DNA of 64,000 bases from Dallia pectoralis (taxonomy: Eukaryota > Chordata > Actinopteri > Esociformes > Umbridae), in NCBI GenBank assembly GCA_029465975.1, contig CM055754.1, positions 7,664,264-7,728,263 on the forward strand, written 5' to 3'. The notes beneath the pieces were generated by a model that searched no databases, was not told the DNA's origin, and worked only from the letters and a program-made list of their open reading frames with translations. The position numbers and the translations under genes were made by a program. Below are positions 12,669-22,719 of this stretch, one piece after another; the first letter of the stretch is position 1; every line of letters starts with the position of its first letter.

Positions 12669-13630
12669 TCATTGCTGGCGTGACGACGGTAGCCATCTTG
12701 GGCGCTGGCGGGACGGCAACAGCCATCTTGAGCGCTGGCGTGACGGCGGGAGCCATCGTGGGCGCTGGCGTGACGGCAACAGCCATCTTGAGCGCCGGCG
12801 GGACGACGGCAGCCATCTTGAGCGCTGGCGTGACGGCAACAGCCATCTTGGGCGCCGGCGGGACGGCGGCAGCCATCTTGGGCGCTGGCGGGACGACGGT
12901 AGCCATCTTGGGCGCTGGCGGGACGACGGTAGCCATCTTGGGCGCTGGCGGGACGGCAGGAGCCATCGTGGACGCTGGCGTGACGGCGGGAGCCATCGTG
13001 GGCGCTGGCGTGACGGCAACAGCCATCTTGAGCGCCGGCGGGACGACGGCAGCCATCTTGAGCGCTGGCGTGGCGGCAACAGCCATCTTGAGCGCTGGCG
13101 GAACGGCGGGAGCCATCGTGGGCGCTGGCGTGACGGCAACAGCCATCTTGAGCGCCGGCGGGGCGACGGCAGCCATCTTGAGCGCTGGCGTGGCGGCAAC
13201 AGCCATCTTGAGCGCCGGCGGGACGACGGCAGCCATCTTGAGCGCCGGCGTGGCGGCAACAGCCATCTTGAGCGCTGGCGGAACGGGGGAGCCATCGTGG
13301 GCGCTGGCGTGACGGCAACAGCCATCTTGAGCGCTGGCGTGGCGGCAACTGCCATCTTGAGCGCTGGCGGAACGGCGGGAGCCATCGTGGGCGCTGGCGT
13401 GACGGCAGTAGCCATCTTGGGCGCTGGCTGGACGGCAGGAGCCATCGTGGACGCTGGCGTGACGGCGAGAGCCATCGTGGGCGCTGGCGTGACGGCAACA
13501 GCCATCTTGAGCGCCGGCGGGACGACGGCAGCCATCTTGAGCGCTGGCGTGACGGCAGGAACCATCGTGGACGCTGGCGTGACGGCGACCATCTCAGGCG
13601 CAAGCGTGGTGGCGACCATCTCAGGCGCTG
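12669..13630. repeat. 30-bp minisatellite inside the LTR element
   Basis: About 32 copies of a 30-bp unit resembling gccatcttgagcgctggcg plus a variable part. Variants alternate (gtgacggcaac, gggacgacggc, gtgacggcggg), so short blocks of variants recur. A single-base deletion near 13286 is the only visible frame-breaking change. Confidence 0.9.
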
Positions 13631-14153
13631 GCTCCTGTAAATCCAGCCATGTCCTCCACCACGTCCTAATAATGGCCGTGGGCTGGTCATCCAACCCCTC
13701 CGGGGGTTTTTCTGTCCCTGTCGTCGGCGGCAGAAAAGGGTCTTCCCACGGCGGTGGTAGTGGCTGTAGCTCCAGGGGTTTTCCTCCCCCTGTCTGCAGC
13801 CCCGGAGCAGTGGGTGGCCGTTCCTGCAGCACCAGGACCGTGGGTGCTCTCTCCGCGGTCCTCCCGGAACACCTCCTTAGCTCCCCCCCAAAAACCTTCT
13901 TGGGACGCCTTCGGGGTGCCCTCTTGCCTTCCTCCGGGAGGGACCGCGGACCCGGTGTCATCAGCCCTGATAGCTGCATCGGTGGCTCATACCCGAAGTA
14001 AGCACGGAGGCGCCTATACTCCTCTTCGGGCGTCTCCGGCTTACCCCAGTCCCACTGCTCCGTGGTGCGACGGTGAGCTTCATCCTTCGGGGCGCTATAG
14101 CTTGCCCCCCCGAGGAATCCACTCACCATCAGGCTCCGCTGGCTATCTTGTGG

Positions 14154-14163
14154 GCTTCGCATT
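14154..14163 (-). promoter_or_regulatory. putative self-priming primer-binding site
   Basis: One base inside the 5' LTR boundary, the minus strand reads AATGCGAAGC. This is the exact complement of GCTTCGCATT at 14412-14403, the predicted first ten bases of the element's own RNA. Pairing stops at both ends of these ten bases. No tRNA-type site beginning TGG is present. This matches the self-priming mode known for Tf1 and proposed for the related sushi group. The start codon of the long frame lies inside the site. Confidence 0.6.
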
Positions 14164-14164
14164 C

Positions 14165-14557
14165 TGTCACGGTCCGTCCAAGGTGTAGTGCGTGAAGCCA
14201 TGTGCAGAGCCAATGTATCCGTTTTAACACAGGTTTATTTATATAATCAAAAGTAAAACAAACCGTGAACGGCGGAAAAGAACTAAACTGTTAAACTAGA
14301 AATAATAGTGCGCATAACCAGCGACTTATCCAATAGTCAAATAACAGCACGTCTTCTAATACATTTAACACTCACCTCTAAATACAACGTGTGACATGTA
14401 ACAATGCGAAGCAACGAGTGCACTGCTCGCGACCCTCTTATATCCCATTGATTACAAGTGCAAACAGCCGTGAGACAAACGTAAACACGGAAGTGAAACA
14501 AGGAAGTGCATCACCGAAATATGTCCGTGTAGCAACGCCACCACACCAATCGTGACA
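14165..14557 (-). repeat. 5' LTR of the non-autonomous element
   Basis: This is the upstream LTR in the minus-strand sense. It carries a TATA box (minus-strand TATAAG, 14437-14442) and, further down, an AATAAA signal in the equivalent of 11158-11163. The short U3-R-U5 order is therefore readable. It appears identical to the LTR at 11089-11481. Confidence 0.93.
14412..14442 (-). promoter_or_regulatory. core promoter of the LTR element
   Basis: The minus strand has GATATAAGAGGG with TATAAG at 14442-14437. About 30 nt downstream lies 14412, the first base of GCTTCGCATT. The 10-nt complementarity described for the primer site begins at exactly this base, which supports 14412 as the transcript start (inference). 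Confidence 0.55.
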
Positions 14558-14562
14558 ACTGC

Positions 14563-16144
14563 CCTCTGCCACAGCCGCTTCACTGTGATTTCACATGATT
14601 TCACGTGATTTCATGGCCATGCCGCAAAGACAGCGCCCGGGGTGCAAATTCACCCAGAACTGACCATGGTGGATGGGTGAGATGTTGCACAGGGCTGCCA
14701 TGTCTCGTTACACTGTGGTGTCAAGTTGTTTAGATTAGGCAAGGCCGTGAATGCACCTTTCTGCTTCTACAGGCGTCATCATGGTTTTGAAAATAGCACA
14801 AATCATTCTAACACACCTTCGAGCCGACTTAACAGGGGCCACTGGCGGGCCCACCTCGGGAGTCATTATTTAAGGTCTATTTTTCTCATTTCGGATTTCC
14901 ATATTATCTCATGGTGACGGACAGGGTTTACCATGAGCTAAGGCAGCACAATCAGGCCCGGGAAAATGGAGTGTGTTTGCCGTTTACCGAGAAGTGAGGC
15001 GACGCAAAGCAACTCAGTCAGCTCTAATATTTGAAACAGTAAGACAATAAGATGCCTTTTAACAAGCTCGGAATCAATGAGAGCCGGTCTGATATTGGCC
15101 CGTGTGCCGCAACGGGCAAAGTGTTCTTTTATGGGCCCGTTAAGTTAAAATCGGAAATAGATTAACGAATAAAACCGGCGATAGCCCGGGCTTACCGTAA
15201 AGCTTTATTAACTTGGGGAGGAGGGACCAGTACGTTCTGCCGGGGTGGTTTGGATGTGCCATCTGTCTTTTTAATTAAAACATACCATAGTGAGTTTGAG
15301 CATCTCAGCATATTAACAAATTCGAAGTCGAAATAGGACTTTTCGAGGCTTTGGATGAAACACCAGCTATACAAGCTCTGGAAATAAACAGCAAATCATT
15401 GCAAACATTGAGTTGGTTGGTATTTAAGTGCATGTAATGTTCACGATCAAGAAAATTGCAGAGAGAAATCAAGTAATATTAAATGGCAGTGGTAAAAAGT
15501 CATTTCCAAAAATAAGCTTGTTGTTCCTCGAAAAGCAGAAGGAGATCTACAATGACATTTGGTTTGTGTACAAGTCATAGCACAGGCCACATGGTTATCA
15601 GGAAGTGAACAGGTCAGAGGTAATGTGTGTAGATAAATAAAGCAATATAGAGGGACTGATTGCAAGTTCGAAGACACTGGCATGAGGAGGATGAAGATAA
15701 GATGAAGGAGGTCTGTGTTGGCGCGGCGATGGAGGGGATTTTTAAATGGGACTGAGGCTGGAGAGTAAACAAGCTGAAAATAAAAGTAAACAGGTTCTAG
15801 AAACTTGGCTTAAAATCACATTCTGAAAATGAACAAAGCTCTAAAGATGGTACAGGTATTTTGGATGAGAAAGTGGATTTGAAAATAATATACTATATGA
15901 GGTGGACAGAAAGTTTATGTTTGTCTCCTCCCGGCTGTAGTAAGATCTATGGGTGCGCAATATAATGATTCAATACCGATAAAGCGATATCCTGTTGTGC
16001 AATATCACACCGAAAATGTTGCGGAAAGTATGCAATATTTAGTTTATTTTGTGGATCCGTGTGGCTGTGTGGGTTAGTTGTGTTAGATTTAGTGCCGCTT
16101 GAAACCGCTAAATAATAATCATGTCTCATTGGCCAGTTGTCCGG
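14563..16144. other. unique sequence with a candidate conserved block
   Basis: No gene or repeat is recognised. The part at about 14840-15190 is non-repetitive, of even base composition, and has several AT cores typical of homeodomain sites. It looks like candidate conserved non-coding DNA. The rest is ordinary AT-rich sequence. Confidence 0.3.
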
Positions 16145-16690
16145 TCACATCCAAGTGTTACCTAGGGGTGCACTATACGAACATACCCTATGGATCATAC
16201 CATGTGACATCTGTGTATACTTCCATAGCGCGTGAGTGAAGAGAGATAGGAACAGCGAACTTAAAGCCAATAGAAGTTGCTCAAACTGTTGCACACAGCA
16301 AAACGTGCATTATGGTGATAAGATGCAATACAACCAACCTTTTATCTCATCACAAAAACCACCACAAGACACTAGTGCATAATATTATCCTAAACAAAAT
16401 GCTATAAACCTGTCGCAGATAACATGCCAGAGCTAGAGAGTGCTTTTGCTAGTGGTACGAAGTACGATAAGAGCTCAAAGAAACATGATGAAATCACAAA
16501 CGCTATCACATACTATTTGGCCAAAGATATGGTGCCCATTTTGCACGGTGCATAAAGAAGGCTTCAAGAAGCTTCTGAATGAACTGGACAAACTATATCT
16601 AGTCCTATCAAACTTCTCACAGGTAGCAATAACGCAGCTATATGAACAACAGCAAAAAAGGCAGTGCAGGCAGAGCTTGGAATCAGTCAG
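16145..16690 (+). pseudogene. hAT-type (ZBED-like) transposase relic
   Basis: The string taggggtgca at about 16163-16172 resembles a common hAT terminal end. Downstream on the plus strand, pieces of an N-terminal hAT transposase appear in order but in shifting frames. The first, at about 16331-16365, is NTTNLLSHHKNHH, the C-terminal half of a BED zinc finger. Next come ITNAITYYLAKDMVPI (about 16495-16542) and VHKEGFKKLLNELDKLY (about 16550-16600), the conserved segment after the BED finger. The catalytic region is absent and the right end runs into an LTR fragment. It is clearly dead. Family names are from memory of motifs. Confidence 0.65.
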
Positions 16691-16699
16691 ATGGAATAT

Positions 16700-16969
16700 A
16701 TTTCACTGCATTATGTTTGTTATAAAAGTCACTGGGTCTTGGTGCACAGGGTGGGATATAGTTTCCATGTCAAGTCACTTTGTTGAATATTATGGTGAGT
16801 GTTGTATTAGATTGCTGTTTGTCTGTTGGTTATAAGTCACTGTATATGTGCAATTTCATTTCAGTCTTACAGTGGGTAGTGTTTTTGCCATTTATGGATT
16901 GTTTTGATTCAGATAAACCGGAGATACACTGTGCGACTGGCTTTCCTCTGCACAACCTGGAACAGGACA
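16700..16969 (+). repeat. degenerate LTR fragment, related to 23255-23713
   Basis: The start (tatgtttgttataaaagtca) is the same as part of the LTR at about 23470. The end (gattcagataaacc ... ggaacaggaca) matches the 3' end of that LTR at lower identity. It is a partial, older copy lacking the left part of the LTR. Confidence 0.55.
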
Positions 16970-16990
16970 CATCTACCTAGAAACAAAACA

Positions 16991-17060
16991 ACACTAGTAC
17001 TAACAAGCCCTCTGTAACCCTAGTACTAGCAAGCCCTCAATAAACCTAGTACTAGCAAGT
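16991..17060. repeat. short tandem repeat, three copies
   Basis: Three copies of a roughly 24-bp unit containing ctagtactagcaagccctc. No function is evident. Confidence 0.75.
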
Positions 17061-17379
17061 CTTTTGAAAGCGTCATAATACTTTTTTTTTCTCAATAAAA
17101 AAATGGTGATAGCCTCTTTAGAATGACCAGTGTTTGGTCATTAAAGAAGTCCGGGATTCTCAGCCTATTAAGGTGTAAAATAGACTATAATATGTACGGA
17201 AGTATGCTCCAGTAATTACGTGCTGAGTTGCATCACTGACTGAATCCGGATTTTTCAATGCTGATAATGAAGCGTGCATACACTAATTAGCCCAAACATT
17301 CTCACTGGTCATGCAAATTATGTTGATGATCTCCTAAAAAGGGCACAGGCAAAGATCTGGGTAAAGAAGATGGTAAGCG

Positions 17380-17775
17380 AACAATGTCGTAATCAATGCG
17401 GGAGAAGTAGGCAGGAGTAGAAATCTGAACGACGTTGACAAGGGCCAGACGAATGGGTCAGAGCTTCTCTGAAACGGCGTGGCTTGTCCGGTGCTCCTGG
17501 TCTGAAATGGTTAGTACCTATCGACAGTGATGGGACGAAGATGCTTCCACGAAACAGGGGGTTGGGTGCCCGAGGCCCATTGATGCACGAAGGCAAGAGA
17601 GACCATCCCATCTGGTCCGAACAGACAGAAGGCCTACTGAGGCACAAGTCCCGGAAAATGTTAATGATGGTTATGGGATGAATGTGTCACAACACACAGT
17701 GTTATCGCACCCTGCTGCGTAGGGGGTTGGGTAGCCAGAGACCCGTCAAGAGTGCCCAGGATGATTCATTAATCA
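17380..17775 (+). pseudogene. Tc1/mariner-type transposase relic
   Basis: The plus strand follows the order of a widespread fish Tc1-type transposase gene: agaaatctgaacgacgttga (17418-17437), tgggtcagagcttctctgaa, tggttagtacctatcga, ttgatgcacgaaggcaag and gtcacaacacacagtg. The reading frame is broken by many stops and shifts, and the catalytic part is missing. The deletion derivative at 48815-49355 seems to belong to the same family in the opposite orientation. Confidence 0.6.
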
Positions 17776-18015
17776 CACATTGATACAGTATATATTCTTT
17801 ATTAATCATACATACATATGTGTATTATCCTGAACAATTGTTTAAATGTAATTTGTGAGACACCTGTTAGTCACGTACAACAAGTACCTTCCCAGATCAC
17901 ACACCATGTTATTTGTTCCATGATGATTCCATTACTAGCAGGGCAAAGAATATGCCATTGGTGGGAAGGTGCTTTCAAAAGGACAATGTTGTGGAAAGTC
18001 ACATGTTAAGAGATG
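17776..18015. other. no gene seen
   Basis: Unassigned sequence between two transposon relics. It may contain the decayed N-terminal part of the Tc1-like gene interrupted by the solo LTR at 18016, but the match is too weak to call. Confidence 0.3.
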
Positions 18016-18391
18016 TGTCACGATTGCAGTTGGTAAAGTGCAGGGGAGCCAAATGCGAGAGACGAATGTCATGTATGTCTGTGTTGATTTAAAATTGAAA
18101 CAAACACCAGCAAACGTAATGAAAAAAAATACACTGAATTAAATCAAATTGCGCTACAGAAGCAACTTACTGACAATATTTAAACAGGGACATAGAACAA
18201 CAAACAGTCACCTCTAAATCACCGTGTATAGAAACAATACCAATCAAAGTGCACAACCCAACACAACGCAGTGATTAGACTCACTCAAACTTGGTGTAAA
18301 CAATGAACTATAACCACCCGGACTAGTCGTGTGCGCCCTATAAACCAACCTGAGTGTTTACCACTTGTGACCTAGTTCAGCACTCGTGACA
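18016..18391 (-). repeat. solo LTR inserted in a Tc1-like gene
   Basis: A 376-bp unit starts TGTCACGATTG and ends CTCGTGACA. It is flanked by agatg (18011-18015) and agaag (18392-18396), a target duplication with one mismatch. No internal region or second LTR is present. A TATA-like GGTTTATAGGG reads on the minus strand near 18345. The string cacctctaaat and nearby bases align with the LTR of the 11-14 kb element, so the two are probably distant relatives in the same orientation. Confidence 0.75.
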
Positions 18392-18396
18392 AGAAG

Positions 18397-19000
18397 ATAC
18401 AAAAAGATTTTAAAGGCTTTAACTATCCCTCCAAGTACCGCTTACGGCACCTTGCTTAGATTGTGTCAACCCTCCAAAACTGGATGACCGAGCCAGAATG
18501 ATATTTATCAGGCTTGCTGCAAAGAGGCCAATGGGAACTTATCAGGACTTATGCATGTGTCTGCATGTGACAACAACCACACAAGTTTTACACAATGCTG
18601 GCCTGTATGGCAAGAAAGAAGCCTCGTCTTAAAAAGGGCCTCACGGAGTCTCGTTTCCGCTTTGCAAAAAAACACTTAAAACTTTGATCAGATGAGACCA
18701 AGATTGAATCTTTTGGAAGTAACTGCAAGTATTATGTTTTGCGAAAAAACTAAACACAGCACACCAACCAAAACACACACCATACCTAATGTAAAGCATG
18801 GTGGTCGCAACATTATGTTGTGGGGGTGTTTTTCTTTAGCGTGGACTGTACTGTTGGTCAGGATTTAGGGGACAGTGGATGCTGCCGAGTACACCCACAT
18901 TCTTGAGGAAAACCTGTGTCCCTCTGCTAGACAGTTGAGATGGGCAGGTGGTTCACTTTGAGTGGCCAAGTCAGAGCCGTTACCTAAATCCTATTAAAAG
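18397..19000 (+). pseudogene. Tc1-like transposase relic
   Basis: Just after the solo LTR the plus strand reads RYKKILKALTIPPSTAYGTL, the N-terminal helix-turn-helix region of Tc1 transposases. Further pieces follow in order: PSQNDIYQACCKEANGNL, then a segment with FDQMRPRLNLLEV. At about 18795 comes VKHGGRNIMLWGCFS, the conserved stretch around the second catalytic aspartate. Then an AAEYTHILEENL-type segment appears near 18885-18920. Frames change and stops interrupt it. The solo LTR split the gene near its DNA-binding domain. This is a dead copy. Confidence 0.8.
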
Positions 19001-19360
19001 CAAATGAATAGCTCTACAAAGTATTCAATTCAACTCTGTTATCCTAGTTTTCATTTGTGCAATATGTTATAAAACTTGGTAACTTACTCTGTCTACTAGA
19101 GGACATCATCTAGTTAGGACATATAGTAATTTGGATCTGAGTCATGTCATCTTTGTGTTTAACATATTATTGATGTGTCCTGGCTTGATGAGGCGATAGA
19201 TACTGATCATCTCACCCTCTCACTTTGGTTCTGATCCAACCCTTTGTCTATTTGAAGGCATAAACTTTAATTGCTGATATTAAAAATAAAGAAAAGTGTC
19301 TTAACTATTTTGAGAAAAAATATGATTTAGCCCATCTGGTGATCTTTAGAAAACGTGTTA

Positions 19361-19390
19361 CACACACACACACACTCGCACACACACTCG

Positions 19391-19424
<34 letters not shown>
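19361..19424. repeat. (AC)n microsatellite with CTCGC interruptions
   Basis: AC-repeat interrupted by three ctcgcacacaca variants, followed by a pure AC run. Confidence 0.95.
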
Positions 19425-19425
<1 letters not shown>

Positions 19426-22074
19426 TTGATAGATTGAGGGCATCTTATTGTCTCTGCATCAGCAACATGTTTTCCAAAACAGCTTCACAATTCCAAATCC
19501 TAACTGAATAAGCACAAAGCCAAGCAAAGAAATTCATAGCACACGCTGATTATTTCAGAATACATTGCAATGCTTATGTTGAATACACATTTTAAACACA
19601 ATATACAAAAATTGAGCCTTGCCATTATATTAAAAGTTGCCTCTCTGTCATGGGGGTCAGTGAAATGTCCTTTGTCTTACTACCCTTGTGGTGAATTGCT
19701 CAAGGCACAATTCAAACCTGCAATATTACCCATCTTAGTTGTTGTAAGTAGTTAAAGAAACTAATGCCAGAAACAGGGCACTAACGTCAAGGTTATTCCT
19801 TACATATGCACAAATGGACAAGCCCCAGATGTAAATGAATCCATCGCTCACTGTGACTATGTCCTGTAATCTGCACTAGCAGGGCATTTATTTTGGAGAA
19901 AATAAATACACACATTCATATCTATAGGCGTCGGCTTTGATCACAGTGATGCACCAGGATCCAACTGCACGTTCGTCCTTTGAAAATAATTTCAAAGTAA
20001 TCAAGATTCCACCTCCAGTCTTTCTGAGAAAAAAAACGTAGTATTGTAGTTATTCTGGTGTCTGTGTTCAACTTCCTCCATTGCTCCTCATTTCTTATGC
20101 CGTGATTTCTTTCTGGGTCTGCAGCCAAAAGAGGGATTTGTCACATATTTACTCCACATTTCAACAAATAACTAGATTTTCTATGACCGTTAAATGCACA
20201 ACTCTGTTTTCATACCAGCAGAACATAATACTGTTTACGGCGTGCATCATGAAATTGCATCCCCCTTACACGCATAAGCAATGAAATGCATTTATTATTT
20301 AGTCTGGCATCTTCATTCGTTTACATGTTTTGCTGGTTTACTTGAGTATACATACCCAATATAATTAAGAACACACCCTCATTTTTTTTATTTTTCATTT
20401 GTAGTTTTGGCATTGCTTAACATCGAAGAAAACTGTCATCCAACATAGAAATATTTGCTTCCGGTCGATCACCCAGCTTCCTGTGCTGAGCATGTGTTTT
20501 GTATTTCTGTCCATTAAAATCTATTTCAACAACATAACCATGTCCTTACAATGCATGCCCTTATAATACTATGTGTTCGAATAGTGTTCTTATAGTCATG
20601 TTTAAGACCCATGACGCTTCTACAAAGACCTGTGAATGGTGACTCATTTAAACCAGCCAGATCACATAGCATCAGTATTGTACTGCAGTTATCAACGTAA
20701 AGAGGTAACCCACCCGAAATCACACATTCCTTTTATACAAATACTCATTTCACGTCATTCAAATGCATTACGTTGTAATAATTTAGCAAACAACATGTGT
20801 TAATTAATGAAGAAGTCTTTTAAGACTGCAAAACCCACGGTGCAAATCTTTCTTTAAAATTGACTGACTAGGTCTGTTTTGGGTCGACATCAGCGAAGTA
20901 GTTACTGCAGTTCACGATTTGCTCAAACAAACGTCACACTCACTTTTAAAACATTTGATCATTTTAACAAACAAGATTTTCTTTTTAGCTTAAATCTCTC
21001 TGGTGTTTAAAAGGGCATGATTATGAGATACAGCAGACATTTTCAGACCATGGCTAGTCAACTCCCCGCCATAAGACAATTATGTTGATACTATAAACCC
21101 CCGCAGGTAATTGTTTTACGAGCATAATAACATATAATGTGTGTTGTCGCCAGAATATTTAACGTTAAATCAATTTCTGATTTCACAGACAGCCCACTTA
21201 AAAAATAAATCATAATGGTGAAATGTAAACCCTAATAGAAAAAAAGCTTTTACCATTAGTTATTATGAGACAAAATCAGTCCTAATATACAGTCCTAATA
21301 TTTCGTGAATTTTGTCAACCACTAGTGTTCTAAATTTTTTGTTCATCATGTTACAATAAAAAAGGCAATTGCCGTGATACGTTACAAATCCAATTTGCGA
21401 CATTAATAATTTGAATGTGCTTAAGATCCAGCAGTAGATATGTGCAATTTAATAAAATGTATTGTGGTGTCAGCAGTTTAGCAGCTTTTGAAATAAAAGC
21501 GCAACCTGCAGTGTTCATTGGATGATGAGTGTCTTTGCTGGCACTGATCTCAAGACAATTTTTCAGAAATGTTGTCTTAATAAACCCAAAGTCAGTGTGA
21601 GTATTAGGAGTCATGGTTACAAGCAAAAGACGGACAATTATCAGATAGTGTTCAGTTGAGTGATGGATGTAGACAATCGTCCTTTTATATTTATCAGTGA
21701 TATATATATTCTCAAATTATTATTTTATCTAAGCTAAGTGGTTTTAACTAAGTGGAAGCTTCATGATTAGTTTATTAATAATCGTTGAGTGTGACATGTT
21801 GATCATTGAGTCTGCAAGAATGCATTTAAATTATTTTTGCTGCATTTCTTTTATATTTTTCATATCTTATATTTTTCAAGGTTGAGGTTTTATATAAATG
21901 TGGTGTGTATAATATAGTGTCTTTGAAAATATTCAGAACCCTTCAGTATCTTCTTATTTTGTGTTAGATATGTACAACTGAAGTAGGAACTTAACATACA
22001 CCAAGGATGAAGTCCTTAAAACTCATTTATCAACCGCTCCATTGATTTACCACTTAGGAAGGAGACGCGTTCTG
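19425..22074. other. unique AT-rich sequence, no gene seen
   Basis: Only short frames without known domains. The sequence is AT-rich throughout, with poly-A and poly-T tracts. Nothing else can be supported. Confidence 0.45.
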
Positions 22075-22630
22075 TCTTGATGAGATACTTGGTACAAAAA
22101 GTGCGAATCAATCCCAGAACACCACCAAAAATCCTTGTCAAAATGCTGGAGCAAGCATGCACAGAGATATCTATATCCACAGTGAAACATGTCATATATT
22201 TACATAACATGAAAGGATTCTCAGCAACTGGAAGCCATTGCACCAAAACCGCCATTAAAAAAAGCCTGACTCCAATTTGCAGCTGCACATGTGTACAAAC
22301 ATTTGTTTTAATTAAACAAAAATAGAACTGTCTGCCCATAATAAAGCACAGTGGTAGTAGCATTATGTCGTGGGGGTGCTTTGCTGCAGGAGTGACTGGT
22401 TAACTTTCACAAAACAGATGGCATAATGAAGAAGTAAAATTATTTGGATATATTGAAGCAACATCTAAAGACATCAGCCAGAATGTTTAAACTTGGTTGC
22501 AAATGGGTCTTCCAAATTAACAATGACACCATGCTTCCAAAGTTGTGGCAAAATGGTTTAACAAAGTTTAAGGAACTCAAGGTTTTGTAGTGGCCATCAC
22601 AAAGCCTTCACATCAATCCTATAGAAAATG
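22075..22630 (+). pseudogene. Tc1-like transposase relic
   Basis: On the plus strand, RYLVQKVRINPRTPPKILVK and the following TEISISTVKHVIYLHNMKGF (about 22082-22215) match the end of the DNA-binding region of Tc1 transposases. After a short gap, IIKHSGSSIMSWGCFAA (about 22339-22388) is the block around the second catalytic Asp. Decayed blocks then follow up to caatcctatagaaaatg near 22630. Stops and deletions are frequent. A gypsy-like fragment joins it directly on the right. Confidence 0.8.
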
Positions 22631-22719
22631 CACAACTTCCACCATCGTCGACTGGATCCTCCTGCACCGCGTTTCCCTGGTCGTCCCCGGAGCCGGTGTC
22701 TACGCACTGCTGAATTCAG

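Larger units (their letters stand above)
11584..14162 (-). pseudogene. repeat-rich LTR-element protein, one frameshift
   Basis: The frame starts at ATG 14162, three bases inside the 5' LTR, and runs as MRSPQDSQRSLMVSG. The first roughly 187 residues are unique sequence, rich in Pro, Arg and acidic residues, and include a stretch PETPEEEYRRLRAYFGYEPP. After that the protein is built from peptide repeats: decapeptides such as TPALKMAVA, octapeptides SPPTMAAA, Arg/Pro nonapeptides RLRSRRPPP, and octapeptides RTRWRSLC. It ends GIFRAGPAVLD. One missing base in the decapeptide array at about 13286/13287, compared with neighbouring units, shifts the frame. With that ignored, the protein would be about 859 residues. 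I see no zinc knuckle, protease, polymerase or integrase. It sits where Gag would be, but I do not assign that function. The function is unknown. Confidence 0.6.
11084..14562 (-). mobile_element. complete non-autonomous LTR retrotransposon
   Basis: Two direct 393-bp LTRs (11089-11481 and 14165-14557) enclose 2683 bp. Both begin TGTCACGG and end CGTGACA on the plus strand. The 5-bp sequence actgc flanks the element on both sides (11084-11088 and 14558-14562), a perfect target-site duplication. The LTRs look identical by eye, which indicates a recent insertion. Orientation is minus, because a purine tract adjoins the left LTR and the TATA box and polyadenylation signal read on the minus strand. 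The interior encodes no protease, reverse transcriptase, RNase H or integrase. It has one long frame, mostly in-frame minisatellite. The cis-signals suggest the Ty3/gypsy order, possibly the Tf1/sushi group (inference), mobilised in trans. Confidence 0.9.

Noticed and set aside
11615..13312. Long plus-strand frames of over 300 and 560 codons in the GC-rich repeats
   Set aside because: They arise because repeat units divisible by three lack stops in several frames. The LTR element's promoter, purine tract and unique N-terminal segment all read on the minus strand.
12000..13600. CpG island promoter
   Set aside because: CpG richness here comes from the minisatellites of the LTR element.
11714..13690. 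Minus-strand frame of 658 codons in a second phase
   Set aside because: It does not start near the LTR and skips the unique N-terminal segment. It is the shadow phase of the same repeats.
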